A stretch of DNA of 23,216 nucleotides from a virus: the IMG/VR virus record IMGVR_UViG_3300007960_000200, positions 1 to 23,216 of that record; one strand, given 5' to 3'. Position 1 is the first letter of the stretch; every line of letters begins with the position of its first letter. Below, one piece after another: positions 14,681-21,577 of the stretch. Position numbers and translations under genes: made by a program. The notes under the pieces are model-generated. The model was not told the DNA's origin, ran no database searches, and worked only from the letters and a program-made list of their open reading frames with translations.

Positions 14681-15472
14681 ATGAAAACCAAGACTTTTAA
14701 GGGCACTAAGACTGGTAAGAAGATTTTAGTCGAACGATTCGACTCACTCTCTGAACTGCTAATGGTAGGCTCCAAGCGCGAACAGAATTTCGGGGAACCT
14801 CGTGACAGCATGGCTGTCTCCCTGGGATTCCCCAACTGGAGCACACTGGAAGATGCAGTGTTCAACGACCCTCGAAAAATCAGCTCCCTCCGGAATAAAG
14901 TGAAGGCAGCATACTCGACTGGAGTACGCCGTAGGGACAAACTCTCTGTAGAGGGGGGCACACCTTGCGTCCCAGCCTATCTTATAGGTGCTCCCACTAG
15001 CATGATAAGGAAGGATAAAATTGTTACAAAAGGAAGATTCTTGCAAATCGTCTTAGACTGCTGTTACCCTTGGACAGTTTCCAAGAAAGATGTAGAAGAA
15101 TATTATACAGGGGTGGTGGAAACCATCGCCTCCTTGAGCGCCCAAGGTTACAGGATTTCCATTACTGGGTTTGCTTCCTTCACGGAACCCCATGACCCCG
15201 ATGCCTCTGTAGTTTTTGTGGAACTGAAAGGTTCCAGGGAAAAGTTCAACCTAAAGAAACTTATGTTCAGCCTGTCCCACGAGGCGATGCTCAGGGGGCT
15301 CCTATTTGACTGGTATCAGAGGTCTGGTGGGGTCGAACTGTATGCTTATGGTACACCTGTTTCTTATTGGTCAACTAGAGACAAGGAAGACTTTCTCTCC
15401 GACCTTGGCATAAAAGACACCTTTATTTCATTTAAGAGCGACTACAAAGGAATCCTATGTTCAAAAAACTAG
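14681..15472 (+). CDS. protein of unknown function (263 aa), possibly DUF7192-like
   Basis: Starts MKTKTFKGTKTGKKILVERF. Residues 80-90 read TGVRRRDKLSVEGG, followed by VPAYLIGAPTSMIR, then FLQIVLDCCYPWTVSKKDVE and IASLSAQGYRISITGFA. This order (Arg-rich link, a Leu-Ile-Gly-x-Pro stretch, a beta strand, then a helix and GYRV/I strand) recalls a family of phage proteins of unknown role, DUF7192, from memory only. A Rossmann or VWA-like fold is possible, which would make it a candidate partner of the AAA ATPase just upstream, but no MIDAS motif is clear. It overlaps the RNA ligase gene by 16 bases. Confidence 0.65.
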   Translation: MKTKTFKGTKTGKKILVERFDSLSELLMVGSKREQNFGEPRDSMAVSLGFPNWSTLEDAVFNDPRKISSLRNKVKAAYSTGVRRRDKLSVEGGTPCVPAYLIGAPTSMIRKDKIVTKGRFLQIVLDCCYPWTVSKKDVEEYYTGVVETIASLSAQGYRISITGFASFTEPHDPDASVVFVELKGSREKFNLKKLMFSLSHEAMLRGLLFDWYQRSGGVELYAYGTPVSYWSTRDKEDFLSDLGIKDTFISFKSDYKGILCSKN

Positions 15473-16479
15473 AATGGGTGCTGAACTCCCTCCCCAAAGA
15501 CTTAGTAGAGTCCGTCCTTGAAGGGTTGGGGGTTAAAGTTCACTGTTCCGAAGAAGACCCTAGCCTGGTATGCTTACACTACGTAGCAAGTGCACCCAAG
15601 AACAACTCATTGACTAACCTCTGTAGAGGAGTGGTAATGCAAGTTTCCCCTGAAGGGGAGTGGGGCTTAGTCTCCGCTGCTTTCCCTCGATTCTTCAACC
15701 TAGGTGAAGTAGAAGGGAACGGTGGTTTCGACTTCTCTTCCTTCCTCGTAGAGGAAAAATGGGACGGCACCTTCACCACCATGTACTTCCACAACGGTGC
15801 ATGGAGAGTTTCCACCAGGAGGGCTCCTTTGGGGGGAGACTTTGCTCCCTTATACTGGGAAGCGTTCCACAAGAACGGATTGAAGCTGGAAGACCATGAC
15901 CCTAACCTGGTGTATGTACGAGAGCTAATCACCCCAGAAAACCCTGTCGTGGTAGACTATCGTGACCAGTGGTTGCTTAAAGACATTGCCATGGTGTCCA
16001 GAGAGACCTGGGAAGAAGTGCCCCTGAATGCGGCATTAAGCCTGCCTTCCGACTTAGAATCTCTTCGAGATTCCCTGTTGGAAACCTCTGGCAAAGAAAG
16101 AGAAGGGTTTATCCTCAAGGATAACAAGGGCAACAGACTTAAGCTAAAATCCCCCAACTATGTCGCCCTTCATAGGGCAGTAAACAACCAGTCCCCTGAC
16201 CTAAGGGAACTGTGGTTGAGAGGGGACTTAGACGAGTTCCTCTTGTTTTTCCCTTCCTACAAAGGGAAGGCGGATAGGATGCTAGAGAGCATCCAACATG
16301 CCGTGAGAGAAGCAGCATGGCTGGTGGAACAGTTCCAAGGGGACTTTAAGGAGTTTGCCTTGGTTTACAGGAAACACCCTTGTTTCCATCCTGCCATCAT
16401 GTTCCTACGGAACCAAACCCCTATCATTGAGACCATCCGTAAAATGCCCCAGTCCCAGTTCAAACAGAGGTTCCTATGA
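15457..16479 (+). CDS. RNA ligase, T4 Rnl1-like
   Basis: A 340-residue nucleotidyltransferase. Upstream of the active site, NLCRGVVM and FPRFFNLGE are the usual Rnl1-family landmarks. Motif I is EEKWDGT, with Lys101 the expected AMP-accepting lysine. VYVRELI (Glu156) fits motif IIIa, EREGFILKD (about 214-222) motif IV, and RLKLKSPNY (Lys229, Lys231) motif V. The C-terminal 100 residues are helical, as expected for a substrate-binding domain. Known role: ATP-dependent sealing of 5'-phosphate and 3'-hydroxyl RNA ends, for example tRNA cut by host anticodon nucleases. AAAGGA precedes the ATG. The phosphoesterase at 16763 and kinase at 21679 could prepare its substrates. Confidence 0.88.
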   Translation: MFKKLEWVLNSLPKDLVESVLEGLGVKVHCSEEDPSLVCLHYVASAPKNNSLTNLCRGVVMQVSPEGEWGLVSAAFPRFFNLGEVEGNGGFDFSSFLVEEKWDGTFTTMYFHNGAWRVSTRRAPLGGDFAPLYWEAFHKNGLKLEDHDPNLVYVRELITPENPVVVDYRDQWLLKDIAMVSRETWEEVPLNAALSLPSDLESLRDSLLETSGKEREGFILKDNKGNRLKLKSPNYVALHRAVNNQSPDLRELWLRGDLDEFLLFFPSYKGKADRMLESIQHAVREAAWLVEQFQGDFKEFALVYRKHPCFHPAIMFLRNQTPIIETIRKMPQSQFKQRFL

Positions 16480-16826
16480 GTTTCACTCAATACCTGTCCG
16501 TAGGGCGAGAGGGTTTCTTCTTTTGCCCCCTTATCCTGGGGGATGGTACTTCCCTATCCGTGCAAGGTTCTGCTTTCAGTTACAGCCTTCCTCGTAAGGG
16601 TAACCTCCCTGTAGAGGCTTACACTGCATTTGAGGTATGGTTTGAAGGTATAGAAAATTGCCCTGAGTTCGAGGGGTACTGCGGAGGAGGGGATGTAGGT
16701 GCCTATGTGCCCAAAGAAGTTATTCAAGCATTCATTGATAGCAGAGGAGGAGTGGTAGCAACATGGCGCATTATCTTTTCATCGGTGACGTACATAGCCA
16801 AGCCAAGCCTCTGTCAAAGGCTCTAG
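16476..16826 (+). CDS. protein of unknown function (116 aa)
   Basis: Starts in an ATGA overlap with the RNA ligase stop and overlaps the phosphoesterase gene by 64 bases, unusually long for this window. It reads as beta-rich (REGFFFCPLILGDGTSLSVQG, YTAFEVWFEGIENCP) followed by a short helix and a basic end. The last 20 residues, which lie in the overlap, look less natural, so part of the C-terminus may be tolerated read-out. No family recognised. Confidence 0.55.
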   Translation: MSFTQYLSVGREGFFFCPLILGDGTSLSVQGSAFSYSLPRKGNLPVEAYTAFEVWFEGIENCPEFEGYCGGGDVGAYVPKEVIQAFIDSRGGVVATWRIIFSSVTYIAKPSLCQRL

Positions 16827-17419
16827 CCTATGCCCTGAAACAGAACCTCGTCCCAGTCCTCTTAGGGGACTTATGGGACAGCCGTAACGGGAAGGATGAA
16901 TCCCTGACTGTTATGCGCCTGGTGCTAGAGTTCCCTGATTCTCTACTGTTGGTTCAAAGTAACCACCAATGGTCTCTCCTGCGCTTCCTGGAAGGTAAGA
17001 AAGACACTCAATCACACGACCTGACTATGGGAAGTTTGAAGGGGCAAGAGGAGTTCCTCTTACATTGGCTCAGCAGCTTGCCGTTAGGCTACGTCCTAGA
17101 GGATGACAATGGTGTGGAATACCGTGTAGCCCATGCCTACTTCCCCAGCAATCTCGAAGCTACGTCCGGGGTGGTCTATCCGGGGGATGTTAGTTCCAGG
17201 GTTAGAGGTAAAATGCTGTATGGCCCCAGGTTCCCTGGTGGGGAAAGAAAGCCGTGGTGGTGGTCTCCTTCGGAAAGAGGGTGGGTTAGAGTTTGTGGAC
17301 ATTACCACGAAGTGTTTCAGGGCAAGGAGTCCCTGGTCTTAGACGGCTCTTGCGGTGGCCCTGGTGGGTCTTTGTTTGGGTACAATACTAGAGAAGGAGG
17401 ATTAGTGAATTTTGGATAA
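16763..17419 (+). CDS. calcineurin-type metallophosphoesterase
   Basis: A 218-residue enzyme carrying the metallophosphoesterase metal ligands: GDVH (Asp9, His11), GDLWDSR (Asp36), QSNHQW (Asn67, His68, in place of GNHD), VAHAY (His124) and GHYH (His180, His182). GAGGAGTGG-type purines precede the ATG. The family includes lambda-type protein phosphatases, nucleotidases and the phosphatase domain of bacterial Pnkp RNA-repair enzymes. Being directly after an RNA ligase, removal of 2',3'-cyclic or 3' phosphates from broken RNA is an attractive role (inference). Protein or nucleotide phosphatase activity is not excluded. It overlaps the next gene by 8 bases. Confidence 0.85.
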   Translation: MAHYLFIGDVHSQAKPLSKALAYALKQNLVPVLLGDLWDSRNGKDESLTVMRLVLEFPDSLLLVQSNHQWSLLRFLEGKKDTQSHDLTMGSLKGQEEFLLHWLSSLPLGYVLEDDNGVEYRVAHAYFPSNLEATSGVVYPGDVSSRVRGKMLYGPRFPGGERKPWWWSPSERGWVRVCGHYHEVFQGKESLVLDGSCGGPGGSLFGYNTREGGLVNFG

Positions 17420-17744
17420 AGATTTCCGAGGGAAAGTTGCCAGTTTAGTAGACCCAGCTTGGGGAGACTTCCACACCTTAGAGGACGGAGTGTACCTGTG
17501 GAAACCTTTCGACAATGCCCCAACAGGCATCGGGGAGATAAGAGTTTTCTATGCTACCTTCTTTGAGGAAGAAGGGAAGCCTTCACCTGAGCAAAGAGTC
17601 AAGGAAGAACTGCTAAAGAACCTGGTTCTCCTGAAAACAGGGAGTTTCCTGTTAGAGGTCACCAGGAAACACAATTCAGAACTGAGGTTAACAGAATGCC
17701 TAGCTTCTCTTACACATTGTTCCTTTCCGCAGAGCATGGAATAA
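17412..17744 (+). CDS. protein of unknown function (110 aa)
   Basis: The best start is TTG 17412, which overlaps the upstream stop and lies 11 bases after AAGGAGG. The protein begins MDKDFRGKVASLVDPAWGDF and has a central charged helix (EEEGKPSPEQRVKEELLKNL) followed by strands (SFLLEVTRKH, ELRLTECLASL). No domain recognised. Three bases separate its stop from the ATG of the next gene, so it belongs to the same transcript as the phosphoesterase. Confidence 0.6.
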   Translation: MDKDFRGKVASLVDPAWGDFHTLEDGVYLWKPFDNAPTGIGEIRVFYATFFEEEGKPSPEQRVKEELLKNLVLLKTGSFLLEVTRKHNSELRLTECLASLTHCSFPQSME

Positions 17745-17747
17745 TCT

Positions 17748-18023
17748 ATGAATAAAAATCTCTACAGATTCCTCCACTATGACAGGAGAGGAACCATTGA
17801 AGGGCTCTTCTTCGCCTCCGAAGAAGAAGTCCAAGCGCTCTTTGGAGAAGAAGTGTATTTTGGGGAAGTCTTGGGGAAACACTCGGATGTAGTCTTAGGG
17901 ATAACTCCAGAACAAATCTCTAAGGAAGAAATCCCAGAGGAAGTAAGCCAAGGGATGTTCCATCATTTTGGGGAGACTGTATCTGGCTACAACCCTTGTC
18001 AAATCCTAAGAAGTATGCTATAA
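17748..18023 (+). CDS. small protein, paralogue of the gene at 18799 (91 aa)
   Basis: The N-terminus NLYRF-x-H, EGLFFASEEEV and the C-terminus HHFGETVSGYNP are shared with the 67-residue protein at 18799. The middle (ALFGEEVYFGEVLGKHSDV onward) is unique to this copy. The C-terminal block is identical at DNA level over 39 bases, pointing to a recent duplication or gene conversion. The last codons also hold a promoter. The family is unknown to me; small size and acidic charge are all that can be said. Confidence 0.7.
   Translation: MNKNLYRFLHYDRRGTIEGLFFASEEEVQALFGEEVYFGEVLGKHSDVVLGITPEQISKEEIPEEVSQGMFHHFGETVSGYNPCQILRSML
17959..17997 (+). repeat. 39-base direct repeat, copy 1
   Basis: Identical, base for base, to 18941-18979. 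It encodes HHFGETVSGYNP near the C-terminus of both small paralogues. The last two bases form the start of the -35 of the next promoter. The flanking codons differ, so the identity is confined to this block. Confidence 0.85.
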
Positions 18024-18024
18024 T
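17996..18024 (+). promoter_or_regulatory. phage promoter, TTGTCA-N17-TATAAT
   Basis: TTGTCA at 17996-18001 and TATAAT at 18019-18024, 17 bases apart, with TG one base before the -10. It overlaps the 3' end of the gene at 17748. A TCTATA block follows the -10. The downstream leader has AAGGAG 7 bases before the ATG at 18055. Confidence 0.82.
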
Positions 18025-18054
18025 AGTTCTATATTTAGTCTTAAGGAGCAAACC

Positions 18055-18288
18055 ATGCTAGACTTCACCGCCTTCTGGGCAACCCATTATGAAAACCAGC
18101 TAGGGGGAGAGCTATCTATACTCGAAGCCTCCTTCATGGAGGTGGCTCTTAAAGCCTGGGACTCACCAGATGAGACCTTTGAAGCCTTCTGGTCTTCTAA
18201 TTACGAAGGACGCTTAGGGTCTCCCACCATTGAAGCGTCCTTCCGTGAAGTAGCTCGCAAAGCCTGGGAGGGCAGCCATGTACCTTAA
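18055..18288 (+). CDS. small protein made of two 35-residue repeats (77 aa)
   Basis: Two internal repeats make up the whole protein: FTAFWATHYENQLG...SILEASFMEVALKAW and FEAFWSSNYEGRLG...TIEASFREVARKAW. Both have F-x-AFW-x3-YE-x2-LG then an EASF-x-EVA-x-KAW helix. Such helical pairs often form small binding units, but I know no family. Strong AAGGAG ribosome site and its own promoter. It overlaps the next gene by 11 bases. Confidence 0.72.
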   Translation: MLDFTAFWATHYENQLGGELSILEASFMEVALKAWDSPDETFEAFWSSNYEGRLGSPTIEASFREVARKAWEGSHVP

Positions 18289-18802
18289 GGTTAAGACTTC
18301 TTCTGGTATCAACGTACAGGGCGACTACCCTGAGCAAATGGTTATCATTGGTAGCAATGATTTCCCTGTTGAGTTCTTAGGGTTGATGGAACTCTTCCGC
18401 CATTCCTCCGTCATTGGTGTCCCCCAAGCCCTAGATATCATCGGATGGGAAGGAGATTGCCTGGTTCATGTAGATAGAGACTTCCTGAACATCGAAGATG
18501 GATTCTTGGCTCAAGAATACATTACAGACTCATGGAGGCATCTAACCACCCACACCTTCCCAGAAAGCGGGATTAGCCCTCTGAAGCACTGGGAACTGGG
18601 TGAGAGCCTACTGCTCAATGGCGCGGTGTTCATTACCACTGCTTCCCCTCAGTTGTTGAATGGTGTACCTCTGGAAAAAATCTTTATCTTCCACGACGAT
18701 GGAACCCTCACCTGTGCCAAAGACAATGCCTCCACCAAAAGACTGGTGGAGGAAGGAGACTTGCCTGGTTCTCTATGGATACAAGGACTGTTAATACCAT
18801 GA
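18278..18802 (+). CDS. protein of unknown function (174 aa)
   Basis: Starts MYLKVKTSSGINVQGDYPEQ after GGGAGGG, inside the end of the repeat protein gene. Mixed alpha/beta composition (MVIIGSNDFPVEFLGLMELF, LVHVDRDFLNIEDG, AVFITTASPQLL, KIFIFHDDGTL). HVDRD and FHDDG are acidic clusters but do not form a motif I can name. Ends in an ATGA overlap with the next gene. Confidence 0.65.
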   Translation: MYLKVKTSSGINVQGDYPEQMVIIGSNDFPVEFLGLMELFRHSSVIGVPQALDIIGWEGDCLVHVDRDFLNIEDGFLAQEYITDSWRHLTTHTFPESGISPLKHWELGESLLLNGAVFITTASPQLLNGVPLEKIFIFHDDGTLTCAKDNASTKRLVEEGDLPGSLWIQGLLIP

Positions 18803-19002
18803 AGCAAAATCTTTACAGGTTCAAACACGAACCCTCTAACCTAGAGGGGCTCTTCTTCGCCACAGAGGAAGAAGTAAAAGGAATCAGCCAGGGGACTGTT
18901 ACCAGGGAGGGAATATCAGCAGAAACAGCCATAGAGATGCTCCATCATTTTGGGGAGACTGTATCTGGCTACAACCCTTTGGAGACTGCCCATGAGGATT
19001 AG
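18799..19002 (+). CDS. small protein, paralogue of the gene at 17748 (67 aa)
   Basis: Starts MKQNLYRFKHEPSNLEGLFF at ATG 18799, overlapping the upstream stop. It matches the 91-residue paralogue at both ends (NLYRF-x-H, EGLFFA-x-EEEV, HHFGETVSGYNP) but lacks about 25 residues of the middle. The C-terminal tail diverges after the shared block (LETAHED here, CQILRSML there). It overlaps the WD40-like gene. Confidence 0.7.
   Translation: MKQNLYRFKHEPSNLEGLFFATEEEVKGISQGTVTREGISAETAIEMLHHFGETVSGYNPLETAHED
18941..18979 (+). repeat. 39-base direct repeat, copy 2
   Basis: Exact copy of 17959-17997, about 1 kb downstream. It codes for the same HHFGETVSGYNP block in the shorter paralogue. Two genes lie between the copies, and recombination between them would remove those genes and one promoter. 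Confidence 0.85.
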
Positions 19003-19666
19003 TGTTAAGAAAAGACCCATGGGGGTGACCCCCACCCCTGTTAGAAGCCTTGCTCTATCAGGGAGACTTATAGCTGCAGGGGATAGCTCTAGCATCAGAA
19101 TTGGCGGCAGAATCCTAGCCAACCTGCCTTCAGGGGTCAAGGAAATCGACTTCAGCCCATGTGGTCGTTATCTCCTCTCTGTGTCAGAATGCGGTGGGTG
19201 CCGCATTCACGATACAAAGACCTTTAGGTTTGTCGAGAACCTTGTACCGAGGGGAGGTGTAACTGCTGCTTGTTGGGGGAACATTATGCCTATATGTGCT
19301 TATAGCACTGTTGTGGATACAGTGCACTTCTCCCACCTCCCTAGGGAATTTTATGTCCCAGGAGTTAAACGATTACAATTCTTCAACAACGACTGTGGGT
19401 TAAGAGCTTATTCCTCGGACGGCTCTGTAACTGAGTGGGAAGTTTCTTCTGGGGAGACCTTGAGGAGCTATCACTTCCCCTTCCAGTACAAGGAAGGGGA
19501 CTTAGCGTATAATGTAGAAGAAGGTAACCTGACGGTTTTCTCCAAGGAACCTCTGGCTATCCTGCGCCATCCGGCAAACATCCTAGCTGTAGCTATGGAT
19601 GAGTATCGAATCATTGTCGGGCTTTCAAACAAAGAAATCATCGCGTGGTACTATGTTATTGAATAA
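18992..19666 (+). CDS. WD40-like beta-propeller protein A (224 aa)
   Basis: Starts MRISVKKRPMGVTPTPVRSL at ATG 18992, inside the previous gene. It contains several WD40-type strands: RSLALSGRLIAAGDSSSIRI, IDFSPCGRYLLSVSECGGCRIHD, AYSSDGSVTEWEVSSGETL, ILAVAMDEYRIIVGLSNKEIIAW. The DFSPCGRYLLS element is a clear blade start. About five blades are visible, fewer than a closed seven-blade ring, and the next gene continues the pattern. The two products may join into one propeller or each form part of a complex. Role unknown; WD40 proteins are scaffolds. They are uncommon in phages as far as I know. Confidence 0.7.
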   Translation: MRISVKKRPMGVTPTPVRSLALSGRLIAAGDSSSIRIGGRILANLPSGVKEIDFSPCGRYLLSVSECGGCRIHDTKTFRFVENLVPRGGVTAACWGNIMPICAYSTVVDTVHFSHLPREFYVPGVKRLQFFNNDCGLRAYSSDGSVTEWEVSSGETLRSYHFPFQYKEGDLAYNVEEGNLTVFSKEPLAILRHPANILAVAMDEYRIIVGLSNKEIIAWYYVIE

Positions 19667-20398
19667 AATCGCCGTCCACCCTAGTGGGCATGGGCATTTG
19701 ACAGTTTCCACTCGTTGTGGGAGGATTTTTGAGGAAGGTTGCTTGGTTGATACACACCGGGCTGTGTACAGCATAGCCTACTCTCCCTCAGGGGAACTAG
19801 CTATTGGCACGGATAAAGGTGTGTGTATCCGTGGTCATATGATACCTCTCCTTGACTCCCCTGTGTACCATGTTATGTGGTTAGATAGAGAGAGACCCTC
19901 GCTTCCGCCACTTCCACCTTCGTCCGCATTTGGAACAGAGAGGGGGAAAGGCTGTTTACGCTAGGGACTAACGGTTTCCGTTTAGCCTACCACGCGCCTT
20001 CTGAGAGATTAGCTGTTATTGATGAAGAAGGTGCTCTCCGTCTATTTGACCATTGCGGCAATTTCCTCTCCCTGCCGTGGGCTGAAGAACAATTCGGTGC
20101 AGTGGGTTTCTACTCTTCTGGCACCTTAGTGGCGGCTCCCTCAATGGGGCGAAAGCTATACTCCTGCACAGAAGATGGAAATACCCACACCAAAGAAGTT
20201 GACTACAGGGTCACAGCCATTGCTACTCACACAGACGTAGGAACTGCCTTTGGTACTTCTGAGGGGGAAATCGTCCTCCCCTCCGGCAGGGTAATCCCCG
20301 CCCACACCAAAGCTGTTACGGATTTGCAGTTTTCCCCCTCCGGTACAGAAATCTACAGTGTGGGAGGAGGGGTGGCTTTGAGGGTAAAAATCTCTTAG
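19653..20398 (+). pseudogene. WD40-like beta-propeller protein B, interrupted by a frameshift
   Basis: Starts MLLNKIAVHPSG at ATG 19653, overlapping the stop of propeller A. Reads VYSIAYSPSGELAIGTDKGV and VYHVMWLDRE, then the frame is lost at a short AG run (19887-19894) and would stop at 19964. Reading on in the -1 frame gives LASATSTFVRIWNREGERL, then AVIDEEGALRLFDH and VTDLQFSPSGTEIYSVGG, all WD40 blades, to a stop at 20396-20398. Removing one AG restores a 247-residue propeller with WLDRETLASATSTFVRIWN across the joint. So the gene is either inactivated, a site of slippage, or a sequencing error. Confidence 0.75.
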
Positions 20399-20415
20399 TT
20401 TAGGTACAATCTATC

Positions 20416-20538
20416 ATGAATCACCAAAAGAAAGTAGAGGATTCCGGCTTGAAAGGTCGGATGCGGACGGTCGGTGTTAAACCCACCTTCATTGTTGTAA
20501 ACCCGCCGAAAACAAATGCAAGAACTAACCCTGTTTGA
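20416..20538 (+). CDS. possible small protein (40 aa)
   Basis: A 40-codon frame starting MNHQKKVEDSGLKGRMRTVG and ending KTNARTNPV. It is the best ORF in the gene-poor stretch 20399-20690. It is basic and plausible as a peptide, but has no clear ribosome site, and a second short frame (20516-20596) overlaps it. Weakly supported. Confidence 0.25.
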   Translation: MNHQKKVEDSGLKGRMRTVGVKPTFIVVNPPKTNARTNPV

Positions 20539-20557
20539 GAAGCATGTAGGACTCCCA

Positions 20558-20582
20558 GGAGAGAGCCTTTTCGGCTCTCTCC
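20558..20582 (+). repeat. perfect 10-bp hairpin in the gap before the tRNA
   Basis: Arms GGAGAGAGCC and GGCTCTCTCC with a TTTTC loop lie between the propeller genes and the tRNA. There is no U-tract, so a standard terminator is unlikely. It could be an RNA processing or stability element, or a structured part of a small RNA in 20399-20690. The rest of that stretch shows nothing I can name. Confidence 0.6.
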
Positions 20583-20690
20583 ACAGCCGTGGATAAAAGA
20601 GTCTACACCTACAGGGAAGGGGTTATGCAACCAGCACCACATCTTCCCTGTAAGTTCCCCAGAACTCTTCATCCAAGGGTATAATGAAGT

Positions 20691-20764
<74 letters not shown>

Positions 20765-20935
20765 TCAACATAAGGAATAGACAACATGGTTTTCCGTATA
20801 TTCGTGCCGCAGTGGTTGCCTCCCCGTTCCGTCAAGGTTATTGCCCTCACATGAACCGGAAATACGTGGGGAAGCTGACTGTGACGCTACTCTAGCCACT
20901 GTACCAGACCGTTTCAAATTTCTTCCGTAGAAAGC
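20765..20935. other. 171-base gap with only short or degraded reading frames
   Basis: A 22-codon ORF (20786-20854, MVFRIFVPQWLPPRSVKVIA) follows AAGGAA and overlaps a 14-codon ORF by ATGA. A second frame over the same bases reads HGFPYIRAAVVASPFRQG and a third ends DATLATVPDRFKFLP. The mix suggests a decayed gene or a small RNA region. None is firm enough to call as a gene. Confidence 0.3.
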
Positions 20936-20964
20936 TTGTCATTCCCCTCAAGTTAAGCTATAAT
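20936..20964 (+). promoter_or_regulatory. phage promoter, TTGTCA-N17-TATAAT
   Basis: TTGTCA at 20936-20941 and TATAAT at 20959-20964, 17 bases apart. The 10-base palindrome GACTATAGTC follows directly, overlapping the likely start of transcription. AGAGGGG precedes the ATG at 20991. Confidence 0.82.
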
Positions 20965-20990
20965 GACTATAGTCAAGAGGGGACAAAACC

Positions 20991-21194
20991 ATGCCTGTTA
21001 CCAAAGTAGAAGCTATCCAATACATCAATCGCCTTGAAACCGCACTCAAGAGTGGTAAGTTAACCCGTCCTGGTGCGCTAGTAAAACAAATCCAAGAGCT
21101 AAAGGCTCGTTGGGGCTTGGTTCCTACCAAGAATCTGTACGTCAGCGAAGTCTGGTTAGTCCAGGCTCACAAACCCTTACCTAAGAAAGTATAG
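20991..21194 (+). CDS. small protein of unknown function (67 aa)
   Basis: MPVTKVEAIQYINRLETALK onwards: basic, helical (AIQYINRLETALKSGK, ALVKQIQELKARWG). Its own promoter and a good AGAGGGG site support it. It ends in TAG, but the same frame stays open for 43 more codons (FLVGWEGIPKEYRD ... FTWETPSCK) to a TGA at 21324-21326. That extension looks protein-like, so readthrough, or loss of an original longer gene by a nonsense change, is possible. No family recognised. Confidence 0.65.
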   Translation: MPVTKVEAIQYINRLETALKSGKLTRPGALVKQIQELKARWGLVPTKNLYVSEVWLVQAHKPLPKKV

Positions 21195-21316
21195 TTCCTG
21201 GTAGGGTGGGAAGGCATCCCCAAAGAGTACAGGGATGCATCCCTGCCTGCTCGGATGACATTAGACTTCCCTGAAGAGACCAAACGAATCGCAAAATTCA
21301 CTTGGGAGACTCCATC

Positions 21317-21577
21317 ATGCAAATGAAACTTTTGAAAATGCCTAAAGGCTTCCAACTACAAATTTGGAACTACTGGGTTCGGTGGACGGAGACTGGGAAC
21401 TTAACTGCTTCCCTCCCGGGAATCTTCTTCCGAAGCAACTCTGTCACCAAAGAATCCGCCTTGTTTCTATACACCCCTTTCTGTTCGGTAAAAGTTGGGT
21501 ATGACTACGGGTATATGTTCTTCTTTATCGACCCTCCCTTGCACCTTGATAGGTGGAGAGGAGGCTGCGACTCTTAA
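21317..21577 (+). CDS. protein of unknown function (86 aa)
   Basis: Start ATG 21317 with GGGAG 8 bases upstream. Sequence is aromatic and beta-like: FQLQIWNYWVRWTETGNL, SALFLYTPFCSVKVGYDYGY, MFFFIDPPLHLDRW. No signal peptide or membrane helix, despite the hydrophobic runs. No family recognised. A small hairpin (GACTCT/AGAGTC) covers its stop codon, and another short frame overlaps its 3' part. Confidence 0.6.
   Translation: MQMKLLKMPKGFQLQIWNYWVRWTETGNLTASLPGIFFRSNSVTKESALFLYTPFCSVKVGYDYGYMFFFIDPPLHLDRWRGGCDS

Noticed and set aside
20680-20685. TATAAT just before the tRNA as a strong promoter
   Set aside because: Position would fit a leaderless tRNA, but the -35 region is C-rich with no match. 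Noted in the tRNA entry only.
20400-20690. tmRNA or RNase P RNA in the gap before the tRNA
   Set aside because: The conserved ends and core sequences of either RNA were not found.
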